From positions 1-21,858 of the IMG/VR virus record IMGVR_UViG_3300023109_000165: a DNA stretch of 21,858 bases. The stretch is one strand, 5' to 3'. Position 1 is the first letter of the stretch; the number at the start of each line of letters is the position of its first letter. The notes under the pieces were generated by a model. It did no database searches and was not told the origin of the DNA. It saw only the letters and a list, made by a program, of their open reading frames with translations. Below are positions 1 through 10,400 of the stretch, piece after piece. Origin of the DNA: a virus. A program made the translations under genes and the position numbers.

Positions 1-1
1 T

Positions 2-2467
2 TCCGATTTCTTAGGAAATAGATGGATGGGTATTAGAAGAGGATCTCCAATTCATGCCTATCAAATTAACGATGATGGAACATATAATGTAATTGGACAA
101 GTTAGTGATCCAACAGTTTCTGGATCAACTCTAAGTTTAAAAGTGTTTGGTTATAAGTGTGATTTAATTCAGGGAAGAGATGTATATTTCTCTATAGCAA
201 GAAAGTATGAAATTAATACCATTGTTGGATTAAATTCATCTGGTTCTTCAATTGTATATGAAACTGATAATGATGGCAGATCTGTTCTTAGAGGAATAGA
301 TCAAAACTGGCGTGGTACTTATTGGAGAAAAGTATATAAAAATCCATTTATAAGTCTTTCAAACAATAGTCTAATAAAAGTTGAGGGTGAAGATAAGTTC
401 AGAAAAATTAAAGAACTCCCATCAAAACTAACAAGTAAGGAACAAAGAAGTCAACAGCAAGTATCAAATAGTTATTTTGGTCAAGTTGAAGTTCAAGCAT
501 ATAATGGAATAACAAGAGGCGAAGGTCTTTCTATTGTTGCTATACTAGAATATCAAGTTGATGGAAATGGCGAGTTTATTCTCGATGGAAATGGTAATAA
601 AATTCCGACTGGAAAAATTAAAAATCTTGAATGGAATCAACGTAGTTATGATCCTATTACACAACCGACTGCTTATCAATATTATACCCCACCAGTAATC
701 AATTTTATTCCTGAAAATGGAGAAGGTGGTGGAGCCAGGGCACAGGTCCTTGTCAGTAAAGGTCAGGTTATTAGTGTAGAACTAATCGAAAGTGGGTCTG
801 GATATACAAAAGCACCAAAAGTTGTTGTTGCCAGACGTTATGATGTTCTAGAAGAAACTGATATTGGGGTATCCATAATTAATGTTGCGATGAATTTGGA
901 GCAGTCTTTAGGACTGAGCGTAATCTTTACCAGTATTGATGTTATTAGTAATCAGGCAGCAAGTGTTGAAGCTATTACTTCAACCTTAGTTGACAGTCCT
1001 CTGATAATTGATACCAAATTAATTGATATAATTACTCCTGCCGCTGAACCTGTCAGTGAAAATTTATCTACAAATCTTGATGAAATATTAACTACTTTCC
1101 ATACAGAGCAGCAAGCAGCACCAGTTGACACATTCCATGGTGGAACAGTAATTAATGTTCGTATTAGTACTCCATACATTGTTGGTATTGATTCTTCTTC
1201 CACACTGACAACATCAGCAGCAAGAGAAATAACTTCTAGTATTGCTAATGTTATAAACAACACTGCTCTTACTAACATCAATTATTTTGAAGTTGGTGCG
1301 TTCTTGGATACTACATTAACTATTAATGATACCGTCATTTATGTTGGTAATACAGATAAATTTAAAACCAATGGATATCTTCTTATTGGAACAGAAATTG
1401 TTCGATATTTCCGCAAGATTAATGATCGTTTCTTAAATGTAGAAAGAGGTCAAGAGAATACTACTGCTCAAGAGTGGATTGCTGGAACATTCTTACGACA
1501 GATTCCAGATCCAGTATCCTTGACATATGGTGGTATCACTGTTGTTGAGTCTGAATCCAGTCTGGTTACAATTAACGCTGGTGCTAAAGTGTTTGCCGCA
1601 GGTCAATCACAAAAACAAATTATAACACCAACAGTTAAAGTTCAGAAAGTTTCTAGACAATCAATTGCGAATATTCAACCACAATTTAATGTCGCATCTA
1701 TTTCGAGTGTAGAAACCGTTGTAAATTACAAACTAGAAACACCATCTAGTAATATTCAGTCATTTACTACATCAGTCAGACAAACAAACTTCAAAAATAC
1801 AATTCAAACTGTTCAATCAGAACTTGATATAACCAAGCAAGAGTTGCAGGTATTACTCATCACTCCTCCAAGTGGAGCAGTCGATGGATACGAGGAAAGT
1901 GTTTTTGTCGTTGATCCAATTAAAACAAGAATTGGGGAAGTTGATTTAATTGATATCAATGGTAGATATTATGTTACACAGCGAAATACCACAGAGATCT
2001 TAATATCAAACGTGACATTTGGACAAGATACGGGATATGTAGGTACCTACACAAAAACAAATCTTGGTCACACAATTAAACATTTTGATGGTTTATTTGA
2101 TGATGGAGCATGTAATGTTTCTAGTTTAAGTATCTTAGAATTGACTAGTTATTATCCATCATTGACAGTAAACGATTTTGCCGAACGCGGAAATTCTAGT
2201 TATACTTTAGTGGGCGATAAGTTTACTCTAATGCCTCCATCAATTCAAAACCCAGTTGCTATTAGTTCTTCTAATGGAACTATTGGTGGTTCAATTGTTG
2301 TACAAGATACAACATACTTCCCGAATAATGGATATTTGTTTACTAGTGGAGGAACTGTAATCCAATACACAAGTAAAACAGAAACCCAATTTGATGGTTG
2401 TACTCTCTATAGTGGACCAAATTCTATCAATGCCACTGAAGAATTGGTTCCGTTTACAATTTCATAA
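2..2467 (+). CDS. Large virion structural protein, probable baseplate wedge component in the gene 7 position (5' truncated)
   Basis: The frame is open from base 2 with no stop before the first ATG at 26, and that ATG has no ribosome binding site, so the window probably cuts the gene and the true start lies upstream. About 820 residues are visible. Counting from the ATG at 26, residues about 230-270 carry a glycine-rich GSGYTKAPKVVV module. Residues about 429-480 and 756-797 are two copies of a small beta unit of the form 'FxxNGYLxIGxExxxY...F..C/VxxG'. The remainder is Ser/Thr/Asn/Ile-rich and looks beta-structured, with no signal peptide or membrane segment. It lies directly upstream of gp8, where T4 encodes gp7, the largest wedge protein. 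I cannot align it with T4 gp7 by eye, so that assignment rests on position only. A structural virion role is likely; the exact part is unsure. Confidence 0.7.
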   Translation, partial: SDFLGNRWMGIRRGSPIHAYQINDDGTYNVIGQVSDPTVSGSTLSLKVFGYKCDLIQGRDVYFSIARKYEINTIVGLNSSGSSIVYETDNDGRSVLRGIDQNWRGTYWRKVYKNPFISLSNNSLIKVEGEDKFRKIKELPSKLTSKEQRSQQQVSNSYFGQVEVQAYNGITRGEGLSIVAILEYQVDGNGEFILDGNGNKIPTGKIKNLEWNQRSYDPITQPTAYQYYTPPVINFIPENGEGGGARAQVLVSKGQVISVELIESGSGYTKAPKVVVARRYDVLEETDIGVSIINVAMNLEQSLGLSVIFTSIDVISNQAASVEAITSTLVDSPLIIDTKLIDIITPAAEPVSENLSTNLDEILTTFHTEQQAAPVDTFHGGTVINVRISTPYIVGIDSSSTLTTSAAREITSSIANVINNTALTNINYFEVGAFLDTTLTINDTVIYVGNTDKFKTNGYLLIGTEIVRYFRKINDRFLNVERGQENTTAQEWIAGTFLRQIPDPVSLTYGGITVVESESSLVTINAGAKVFAAGQSQKQIITPTVKVQKVSRQSIANIQPQFNVASISSVETVVNYKLETPSSNIQSFTTSVRQTNFKNTIQTVQSELDITKQELQVLLITPPSGAVDGYEESVFVVDPIKTRIGEVDLIDINGRYYVTQRNTTEILISNVTFGQDTGYVGTYTKTNLGHTIKHFDGLFDDGACNVSSLSILELTSYYPSLTVNDFAERGNSSYTLVGDKFTLMPPSIQNPVAISSSNGTIGGSIVVQDTTYFPNNGYLFTSGGTVIQYTSKTETQFDGCTLYSGPNSINATEELVPFTIS
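1310..1464 (+). repeat. Beta-unit repeat, copy 1, in the gene 7-position protein
   Basis: This encodes a unit with the pattern T-I-x-V-x-x-T-x-x-F-x-x-N-G-Y-L-x-I-G-x-E-x-x-x-Y followed by an R-G turn. A diverged second copy lies at 2291-2415 near the C-terminus. Units of this type ('FPxxGxLxIGxExIxYxxxxxxxFxGxxRG') recur in phage and other extracellular beta proteins. Confidence 0.55.
2291..2415 (+). repeat. Beta-unit repeat, copy 2, in the gene 7-position protein
   Basis: This is the second, diverged copy of the unit at 1310-1464. It shares the T-x-x-F/Y-F-x-N-N-G-Y-L core, an I-x-Y strand and an F-x-G-C turn. It closes the protein, about 17 residues before the stop. Confidence 0.5.
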
Positions 2468-2474
2468 GTAACGG

Positions 2475-2488
2475 TATAAATATAAATA
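2475..2488 (+). promoter_or_regulatory. Two overlapping T4-type late promoter octamers upstream of gp8
   Basis: TATAAATA occurs at 2475-2482 and again at 2481-2488, sharing two bases. TATAAATA is the T4 late promoter -10 element, and T4-like cyanophages use close variants (NATAAATA). The octamers lie 7 bases after the upstream stop and 36-42 bases before the gp8 ATG, leaving a leader of roughly 30 nt. Two exact matches in a 57-base gap are unlikely to be chance even in AT-rich DNA. Confidence 0.75.
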
Positions 2489-2524
2489 ACTCAGGCACAA
2501 ACCTTACGTCGGAACAGAAAACCA

Positions 2525-4336
2525 ATGGCTGCTATTATCTCAGATAAGTTTAGAATTTTTAACGCTAAACAATTCTTGGAATCCTTGACAGAAGGTCCAA
2601 GTGAAACCAGTGCCGAGCGCACTAGAATGTATTTCTTTGTTGGGCGTCCCCAAGCATGGAAAGCATATCTAGAAGTATATTCCAAAGGAAGTAATAACTT
2701 CACTGTCGGAAATGAAGTATATGTTGGAACATATGGTTCAACTGCTTTCCGTGCCACCGTTGCTGCAGTTTATGATAGTGCCCTCCTTCTTACCGACGTT
2801 TTTGGCAGCAACGGCACAAATTCCGTTCCCCCCATTGGTTCTAATTTAAAAGAAACTTCTAATGCTGGTTCTACAGACACTGGTGCTGTTGCCAAATCTG
2901 GCGTTTATCGTTACGCAACAGAAGATGTTCCGCCTCTTCCTTTAGATAATCAGAGAGAAAAAATTGCTGTATATGACGAACTCATTGCTGCGAAGCGTAT
3001 TACTGATGCCTTCGCAAGAACAGTTATCCGTCGTTACAATTGGGATTTAGTTGCAAACCCTAAATTTGATATGTGGAAACCTGATTACTCTGCTACTCCT
3101 GGTGGCGGTGGTCAAGTTGGTAAGCAAACAGGTACAAACCAGACAAGTATCTCTGATGCCAAGTTCTACCTAATGAACTCGGATTATGAAGTATTTAAGT
3201 GCTTATATAACGGCGAAAATGTTGCGAATCCAACTGGACAAAACGCAACTGAAGAACCAAAAACTGCTGGTGGTAACTATGCTTCTGCAACTGGTCTTTA
3301 TACCGAGACATCTGGTGCTGGATACATCTGGAAGTACATGTATACCATGCCAACCGATGATGTTCTAAGATTCCTTTCTTCGGACTTCATGCCAATCGTT
3401 CTTCCTGCCAACAATACCCGTACTGCTGTTACTGGTGCTGCTGTTGCCGGAGCAATTGATGTTGCTCTTATTGAAGATGGTGGTGCTAACCTACCTGCTT
3501 CACAAACACTATTCACTAGCATCAAGGGTGATGGAACTGGTGGAGTAATTGAGTTTGCTACAGACGGTTCAGGCACTATTACTTCTGCTAGTGTCCAAGC
3601 AAGAGGATCAGGTTATACATATGCTAACGTTCTTTTAGGAAATGGCAACCTCTTCTCTGATGCTGGTTTAACTACAGGAGTTGCGACACCTGCAAATGGT
3701 GTTGGTGCTATCGAAGTTGTAATGCCTCCACAAGGCGGTCATGGTTTTGACCACGAGCTAGAACTCAATGGTAAGCGCGTCATGACGAATATTCGTCTAA
3801 CTTACGCAGAAGGTTCTGGTGACTTCCCTGTTGATAACGACTTCCGTCGTATTGGAATCATTAAGGATCCATACAACTGGGGAACTACTACGTTCTCAAC
3901 TGCAGACACTCTTAGTGGTCTAAGATCAGTTAAAATTACTGGTGCTACCGCAGATTTCATTCCTGATGAGCAGATCTCTCAAACGGTAACAGATGGTACT
4001 GCGAGAGGAACTGTAGTTTCTTGGACACTAGATAGTGGTTCTTCCACAGCAGGTGTTCTTAAGTATATCCAAACAAATGATGCCCACACAGACCAGGGTG
4101 TTGTAAGAGCATTTGAGAGCAATGGATCAAACGCTATTTCCGGTGTTCTATCAGCAGCGGCAGGTAATGTTGATACAACATACGCAAGCACACTTCTAGG
4201 TGTTGCTTTCACATCTGGTCTTGCTGCTCCTGAAATTGAAAACAACTCTGGCGATATCATTTACCAAGAAAACCGTCGTTTGATCACCCGTGCTCCTGAC
4301 CAGATTGAAGATATCAAGTTGGTTATCGAATTCTGA
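2525..4336 (+). CDS. gp8: Baseplate wedge subunit gp8
   Basis: This is the homologue of T4 gp8, a wedge protein that joins gp10, gp7 and gp6 during baseplate assembly. The N-terminal segment SDKFRIFNAKQFLESL, then RMYFFVGRPQAW, matches T4 SKFRTEKMLNFYNSI and FITFGRSEPW. VIRRYNWD (167-174) matches T4 VIPRRDWGD. SGAGYIWKYMYTMP (263-276) matches SGAGWLVY / GYVWEYLFEIP. FRRIGIIKDP (440-449) matches FRQISIITNP. The C-terminus SGDIIYQENRR...DQIEDIKLVIEF matches SGEMIYMENRP...DQTEEINILFTF. At 603 residues it is far longer than the 334 of T4. The extra length lies in three beta-rich stretches at about residues 49-135, 296-400 (with a GSGYTYANVLL module) and 456-570. The ATG at 2525 is preceded only by a weak ribosome binding site and is served by the two late promoters just upstream. 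Arg codons are mostly CGT/CGC (15 of 24), unlike its AGA-rich neighbours. Confidence 0.93.
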   Translation: MAAIISDKFRIFNAKQFLESLTEGPSETSAERTRMYFFVGRPQAWKAYLEVYSKGSNNFTVGNEVYVGTYGSTAFRATVAAVYDSALLLTDVFGSNGTNSVPPIGSNLKETSNAGSTDTGAVAKSGVYRYATEDVPPLPLDNQREKIAVYDELIAAKRITDAFARTVIRRYNWDLVANPKFDMWKPDYSATPGGGGQVGKQTGTNQTSISDAKFYLMNSDYEVFKCLYNGENVANPTGQNATEEPKTAGGNYASATGLYTETSGAGYIWKYMYTMPTDDVLRFLSSDFMPIVLPANNTRTAVTGAAVAGAIDVALIEDGGANLPASQTLFTSIKGDGTGGVIEFATDGSGTITSASVQARGSGYTYANVLLGNGNLFSDAGLTTGVATPANGVGAIEVVMPPQGGHGFDHELELNGKRVMTNIRLTYAEGSGDFPVDNDFRRIGIIKDPYNWGTTTFSTADTLSGLRSVKITGATADFIPDEQISQTVTDGTARGTVVSWTLDSGSSTAGVLKYIQTNDAHTDQGVVRAFESNGSNAISGVLSAAAGNVDTTYASTLLGVAFTSGLAAPEIENNSGDIIYQENRRLITRAPDQIEDIKLVIEF

Positions 4337-4354
4337 TCACAAATAAATAACTTC

Positions 4355-4387
4355 AAATCCTCTGAGATATCTCAGGGGATTTTTTTT
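4355..4387 (+). terminator. Rho-independent terminator after gp8
   Basis: A 12-base-pair stem (AAATCCTCTGAG at 4355-4366 with CTCAGGGGATTT at 4371-4382) has one T-G wobble and a 4-base ATAT loop. It is followed by a run of eight T (4380-4387), part of which pairs with the A-rich foot of the stem. It begins 18 bases after the gp8 stop and should end transcripts coming from gp8. Confidence 0.9.
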
Positions 4388-4392
4388 ATCTC

Positions 4393-4400
4393 TATAAATA
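4393..4400 (+). promoter_or_regulatory. T4-type late promoter upstream of the giant DUF4815 gene
   Basis: This is an exact TATAAATA, 5 bases after the terminator T run and 36 bases before the ATG at 4437, nearly the same spacing as for gp8. The order terminator then promoter indicates that the giant gene starts an independent transcription unit. A further NATAAATA match (AATAAATA, 4342-4349) lies upstream of the terminator and is probably not productive. Confidence 0.75.
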
Positions 4401-4436
4401 CTAAGGACAAAGAATGCTAGTATTTGGCGGAAAACG

Positions 4437-7400
4437 ATGCCACAGAAGACAAACCTTAATGTAAATCCTTATTACGAGGACTTCGACGCGAGCAAGAATT
4501 TCTATAAGATTCTTTTCCGTCCTGGGTATTCTATCCAGACTAGAGAATTAACACAAATACAATCTATTCTACAGAATCAGGTTGAAAGTTTTGGTAAGTA
4601 CGCTTTCAAACAAGGAGACTTAGTTGTCCCTGGAGAAGTTGGTCTTAACACTAAACTAGATTATGTAAAGTTGTCTTCTGTATCAGAAGTTGCTATCAAT
4701 GATGGCAATAATAATATCGTATATAAAAAATATGATATTAGTCAACTTATTGGATCACAAATCCGAGGTTTGAGTTCTGGAGTTGTTGCTAATGTTTTAG
4801 AAACAAAGTTAGCAACAGATTCTACTGCCGATACAGTATATGTAAATTATCTAAGTAGTGGTAATTCCAATTTAGATAGTACATTTCGTCAAGGAGAAAC
4901 GCTTGAAGTAGTAGACGGTGTTAATACTCCATTGCTAGTCGTTGGAACCGATGGAAGTGTTCTTCCAACTAGTATCCAAATTATAAATCCAGATACAGAT
5001 GAATCTACTCCACTAGAAAGCCCTGCCATGGGGTATGCTTCTGCAGTAAAAGTGGAAGAAGGCATCTATTTTGTGAATGGATATTTTGTCAGAAATGAAA
5101 AGCAACTTTTAGTAATAGACGACTATTATAACAACCCATCAGCAAAAGTTGGATTCACTATCGTTGAGCAGGTTGTTACTCCAGAAGAAGATGCATCTTT
5201 GTATGACAATTCTATTGGATCAGCAAACTATTCTGCTCCTGGAGCACATAGACTTAAGATCAGTTTAACTATAAAAAAATTCAAACTATCTGAAGCAACA
5301 GATAAGAATTTTATTCAACTTATTACAGTATACAAAGGATTAGTACAGAAAAAAGTATCTCCCACAAACTATAGTTTGATTGAGCAGACGCTTGCTAGAA
5401 GAACTTTTGATGAAAGTGGCGATTATATTGTTAACAATTTTTCTGTAGACATTAGAGAATATGCTCAGAAAGATAAAAATGGCGGTGTCTATAAAGTTGA
5501 TGAATTTGGATCATATAATGGATTAACCGAGTCAGAAGCAAGCAGAAAGATGCTTGCTGGTATTGGACCAGGTAAAGCATATATTAGAGGATACGAAATT
5601 GTCAATAAAGAGACAAAATATTTAGAAATTAGTAAAGCAAGAGAATCACTCTCAAGTGATAACGTTACACTAAAAACTAAAGGACTCCCAACGTTTAATA
5701 TTACCAACACATATGGAAGTGTTCCCTTAAACAAGGAAGGCGGAGATCTAACAGCATATCCATATATTAATTTGTTTGCTACTTATAATGATGGATCTAT
5801 CGGTCTTAATGGAACAGAAAAATCTACAGACCATAGACAAACCTTAAACAAAAGAGGAACCACATTATCAAGTAATGACGGTATTAAAACAATTACTATT
5901 AATGTAACAAATACCACTACTACTTTAGCATCAATTACAGATGGCACATTTGCTAATTTAGCAGATTTGTATTTTATTAAAACTAGAGATGATTCTGGTA
6001 ATGCCCTTACAACAGGAACATTAAAGTCTTTATCTTTTGCTAAAGTAAACAAACCATTACTTAATTCTAATGAGTCTGTTCTGTTCTTAGAATTGACAGT
6101 AGTTGGAGAGAAAGAAGACATTGAATTATTGATGTTGGAATATGATCCAGGAGACAATAACTATCAAAGAAATCTATTCTTATCAGCAGCAGATGCTGCG
6201 ATTGATAACAATGAATTGGGATATATCATCGACTATAGTGAAACTATCACACCTTTAGTTGGTAGAGCAAAACCAAGCAACTATTTCCTCAAGAATAGAG
6301 GTCTTGGTTTTAATTCAGATTCTGATATTATTTTATCTAAAGGAAAATTAGCAGAAGGTGGTGATACATACAATGCTATTTTTGGTCTTTCTTACTTTGA
6401 TCCTGAATTTTATACAAAATTACTACTAGAAACTACTCCACAAAATAATAGTTTTGGAATTGGTAAGTATGTTGTTGGATTAACTAGTGGTGCTTATGGA
6501 GTTGTTGAAGGAGCACCTTCTGGAACATATTCAATTGGCAATATCTTATTCGTAAAAACTCTTTCCGGCAAATTTACTTCAGGAGAATCCATCAGAGATG
6601 AATCCGGGGTTACAAATAAAATTGCTACAGATAACACAATTTCTAAATTTATTGTAGTTAATCGTGGTCTTGGATATGCTGATGGTTCTACTATTGTTAT
6701 TAATGGCGTAGAATACGATGCTGCTGCAGCAGAATTGATGCGTTTAACAAACGGTTCGTTCTACACAATTCAAATTAATAATAAGTCTGCTCTATCTATA
6801 GAGTATTCTCAACCACCATCAGTGTCTGTTAAGCAACCAGAAGGAGCTGCTAACCCTAGTGTTAGTGCTGTTATTCTACCTATCTTAACTAGAAATGCTG
6901 TAACAACTTATACACCACAAAATGTAAAATCTGTAACATCACAATATGGATCTGGTAATGCTAATATTTTTACCGCAGACTTAGTTACAGATGATCAATC
7001 ATATGCTGAAATTAAATCAGTAACCGATTTTACTTTCTTCGGTTCTAAAGGTTACAACTTTATAGAATCTACTAGTTTTAATGCTGATGCAAGTATTTTA
7101 CTGCAGCAAGGAGATGTTATTCAGTTTTCTGATGAGAGCAATACATTAGTTCGTGCTGTTGTACAATATGCTACTCAAAGACAAGGATCTGCTAAGTCTA
7201 GAGTATACATGGACACGGTTCTTCCCGGTAATGTAACTAATACTAGTATTGTTAGATTACGTCCAAGGGTGGAAAATGCTAACTTAGGAACTTTACTATT
7301 CCCAACAGGAAGCAATCAAATTAAAAAAGTTTCTAGCACACCAGAACAAACAAATATCAAGTATTTTTTCCGTAGAGATTTTGTAACTACAGCGTCTACT

Positions 7401-10400
7401 TCTGGTGGCACAATTACCTTTGCTGCTCAGTTGCCATTTGGCACACAAAGGTTTGCTACTTTTACTGAAGAGAATTATATTATTACAGTATTAGATCCAG
7501 GTGATGCTCCAAATATTAGTAAAGGTGATATCGTTTACGTTGATGTAGATTCTGTAGACATTAGTTCTGCAACTGATACAGCAAGTGGACTGACATCTGG
7601 TAGTATTAGTCTCAATCTACCGACAACATACTTTGGAACTATTCCAGTAAATGGCACATTCCCTAAATTAAAACTATCCGCAACTTTAGAAGTTTCAAAT
7701 GCTAAACCTAGATTAAAAACTTCTATCGAAAATAGAAGAATTGTTGTTACTTCTTCTGGAGATCGTGTAATCCCGTTTAGAGGAACCAATTACGATAGTG
7801 ATGTTGTCGAAACTATTTCGTATTCAGATGCCTACAAACTAAAATATGTCTACGAAGGTAGTGCAACACAACCACCAACTGTTGACACTTCAGGAAAATT
7901 AATTTCTGGAATAGATGTAACTGATAGATTTACGTTTGACAATGGTCAGAGAGATACTGTATATGATGTTTCTCGTATTGTATTAAAACCAGGTAAAGAA
8001 CAAACTACAGGTCAACTTGTAATTGCTTTCGATTACTTTGAACAATCACAAGGAGATTTCTGTACAATTGATAGTTATATTCATGAAGCAGGTGTAACTG
8101 AAGATCTTATTCCTTCTTTTAATTCTTCTGTATATGGCATTGTAAATTTGAAAAATTTGTTAGACTTCAGACCTAAAGTTGATTCTACATCATTTGTTGC
8201 TGGTTTCCAAGATCAGTCTTCTCTTTCTGAAAGTATAGGTAAGTTTGCCGGAGTAGGATCTGTAATTGCTGCTACACCAGCTCCAGATCTTGGTTTAGAA
8301 TATACAATGTCTTTTAGTCAAGTACAGTATCTTGATAGAATTGATGGAATTTTCTTAAACAAAAATGGAAACTTTATTGTAAAAGAAGGAAATTCTTCAC
8401 TGAATCCAACCAAACCAGATCCAATTGATGATGCGATTGCTTTATTTTATGCTTACATTCCCGCATTTACGCAAACTAGCAAAGATGTAAGAATTACTTC
8501 TGTTGATAATCGCCGCTATACGATGCGTGACATCGGCAAACTAGAGAAGCGTATTGAGCGTCTTGAGTATTATACCACACTAAGCATTCTAGAGCAGCAA
8601 GCTCTAAACATGCAAGTAAAAGATGAAATAGGTTTAGACAGATTTAAATCAGGTTTCTTAGTTGATAATTTTGAATCTCACAAGTCAGGAAATCTTATAT
8701 CACTTGATTATCAATGTGCTGTTGATTCACAACAATCAGTCTTGCGTCCACAATCTAAAGAAGATTCTCTTTTCCTAAAAGAAGTTAATACTAGAGAAGA
8801 TCAAAGATTTGTTTCTGGTTATAAAAAATCTGGTGATATTATTACACTACCTTATACCAGTTTAAATTTATTGGGTAATAGTTTTGCTTCAAAAACACTA
8901 AATCCAAACCCATTTGTTGTTTTACAATATGTTGGTGATGCTACTGTATCTCCAAGTATTGATCAATGGTATGATCAATCAGTAGAACCCCTCGTGGTAG
9001 ACACAAATACTGATCTGTATAAAATTTTTATTGCCAAGCAAGATGTAAGAGAAAGTTTCTCAAGTTTATACAATTCTTTTGTTGTTAACTGGGTCGGATC
9101 TTCTCCGTCATTTACATCTATTAATTCTCTGGGACAGATTAATTCCTTGGAATCTCAGTCTTCTGTAAGTAATGCTTCTATTTCAAGTTCTTCAAACATT
9201 AGTCCACAGAACAATGATGTTGCTAAAGGAGTACAATCTTCTATTGTTAGAGGTAACTCTGTATCCACATCATTACAATTCTTTGCCAGAAGTCAACCAG
9301 TTAAGTTTGTAATTAGCAGACTAAAACCAAATACCAATATTTCGGTATTCTTAGAGGGTAGAGATATTAGTCGTTGGGTAAATCCAGATCTTAGATTTAC
9401 TGGCATCGCTGGTAATTCATTGTCAGCTTTTAATGGCACTGTAACCACAGACAATGACGGCAATGCTAGTGGATTAATTTTATTACCTGCAGGTTTTGCT
9501 CCTAGACAAAATGCTACATGGAGTGGCGATGTTGATACGGTTGATTACGATACAGAATCTGAAGAAATAAGAGTTACAACAGGAGTTAAAACGTTTAGAT
9601 TTACTTCGAGCGATAGCGATGTTGATAAACTAACAGTATCTACGTATGCTGAAGTTAAGTACTATGCTACTGGTATTCTACCAGAAAATCCTGTCAGTGT
9701 TATTTCCACTAAACCATCTTTCTTTAAGGCAAATGAAGGTGTTCAGTTTGTTGATAGCAATACCGACAATCCAATAAGACCAAATCCACTTGCTCAAACG
9801 TTTAAAATTGAAAACTATGATGGTGGAGTATTTACCACAGGTATCGATCTTTACTTCAGCAAAAAAAGCAATAAGGTTCCTGTCAAAGTATACTTAACTA
9901 ATGTAGATTCGGACAAACCAGGTAAAAATATTATTCCTGGAACAGAAAAAATCCTATCTCCATTTACGTATATCAAATTTTTCACAAATGGAAATGTTTA
10001 TATTACTAAAGGTGAAAATGTAACGGGAACTACTTCTGCTGCAAGTGGTCCAGTTGAAAAAATTATTGACAAGAATGGTGTTGATTTAGTTCCATCTTCT
10101 TCTGGTAGATTCTTATTAACAAATGAGCAAGTATATACTCTCGTTTTAAGTAACCATAATGGTCGTTCGTTTAATCAAAACGAGCAACTTTCAGTTCCAT
10201 CAGTAACTCTCAGAAACAACACTGAGGGAGAATCTGGCGTTCTGACTGTTGCTAAAGATAGTGGCAAGGTTTCAAATATTAGAATTACATCTACTGGTCA
10301 AAATTACACCAACGCAATTTTAACTATCGAAAGTCCACAACTTCCTGGTGGATCTGTTGCTACTGCTGGTGTGGAGGTATCCGATGGCAAACTTTATAAT

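Noticed and set aside
26-28. ATG at 26 as the true start of the first gene
   Set aside because: The frame stays open to base 2 with protein-like sequence (SDFLGNRW) before it, and there is no ribosome binding site. The gene is taken as cut by the window edge.
952-1281. Minus-strand open frame of 109 codons opposite the first gene
   Set aside because: It lies wholly inside a well-supported coding gene, has no plausible ribosome binding site and has low-complexity content. It is a shadow of the plus-strand frame, as are the other minus-strand frames at 2491-2757, 3298-3576, 3979-4260, 5489-5734, 5783-6157, 7535-7789, 11741-11923, 13303-13530, 15195-15386, 17299-17598, 17726-17917, 18239-18433, 18654-18926 and 19893-20132.
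4342-4349. AATAAATA after the gp8 stop as a working late promoter
   Set aside because: Transcription from it would begin at or inside the terminator stem and end within about 30 bases. It is more likely a chance match in AT-rich spacer.
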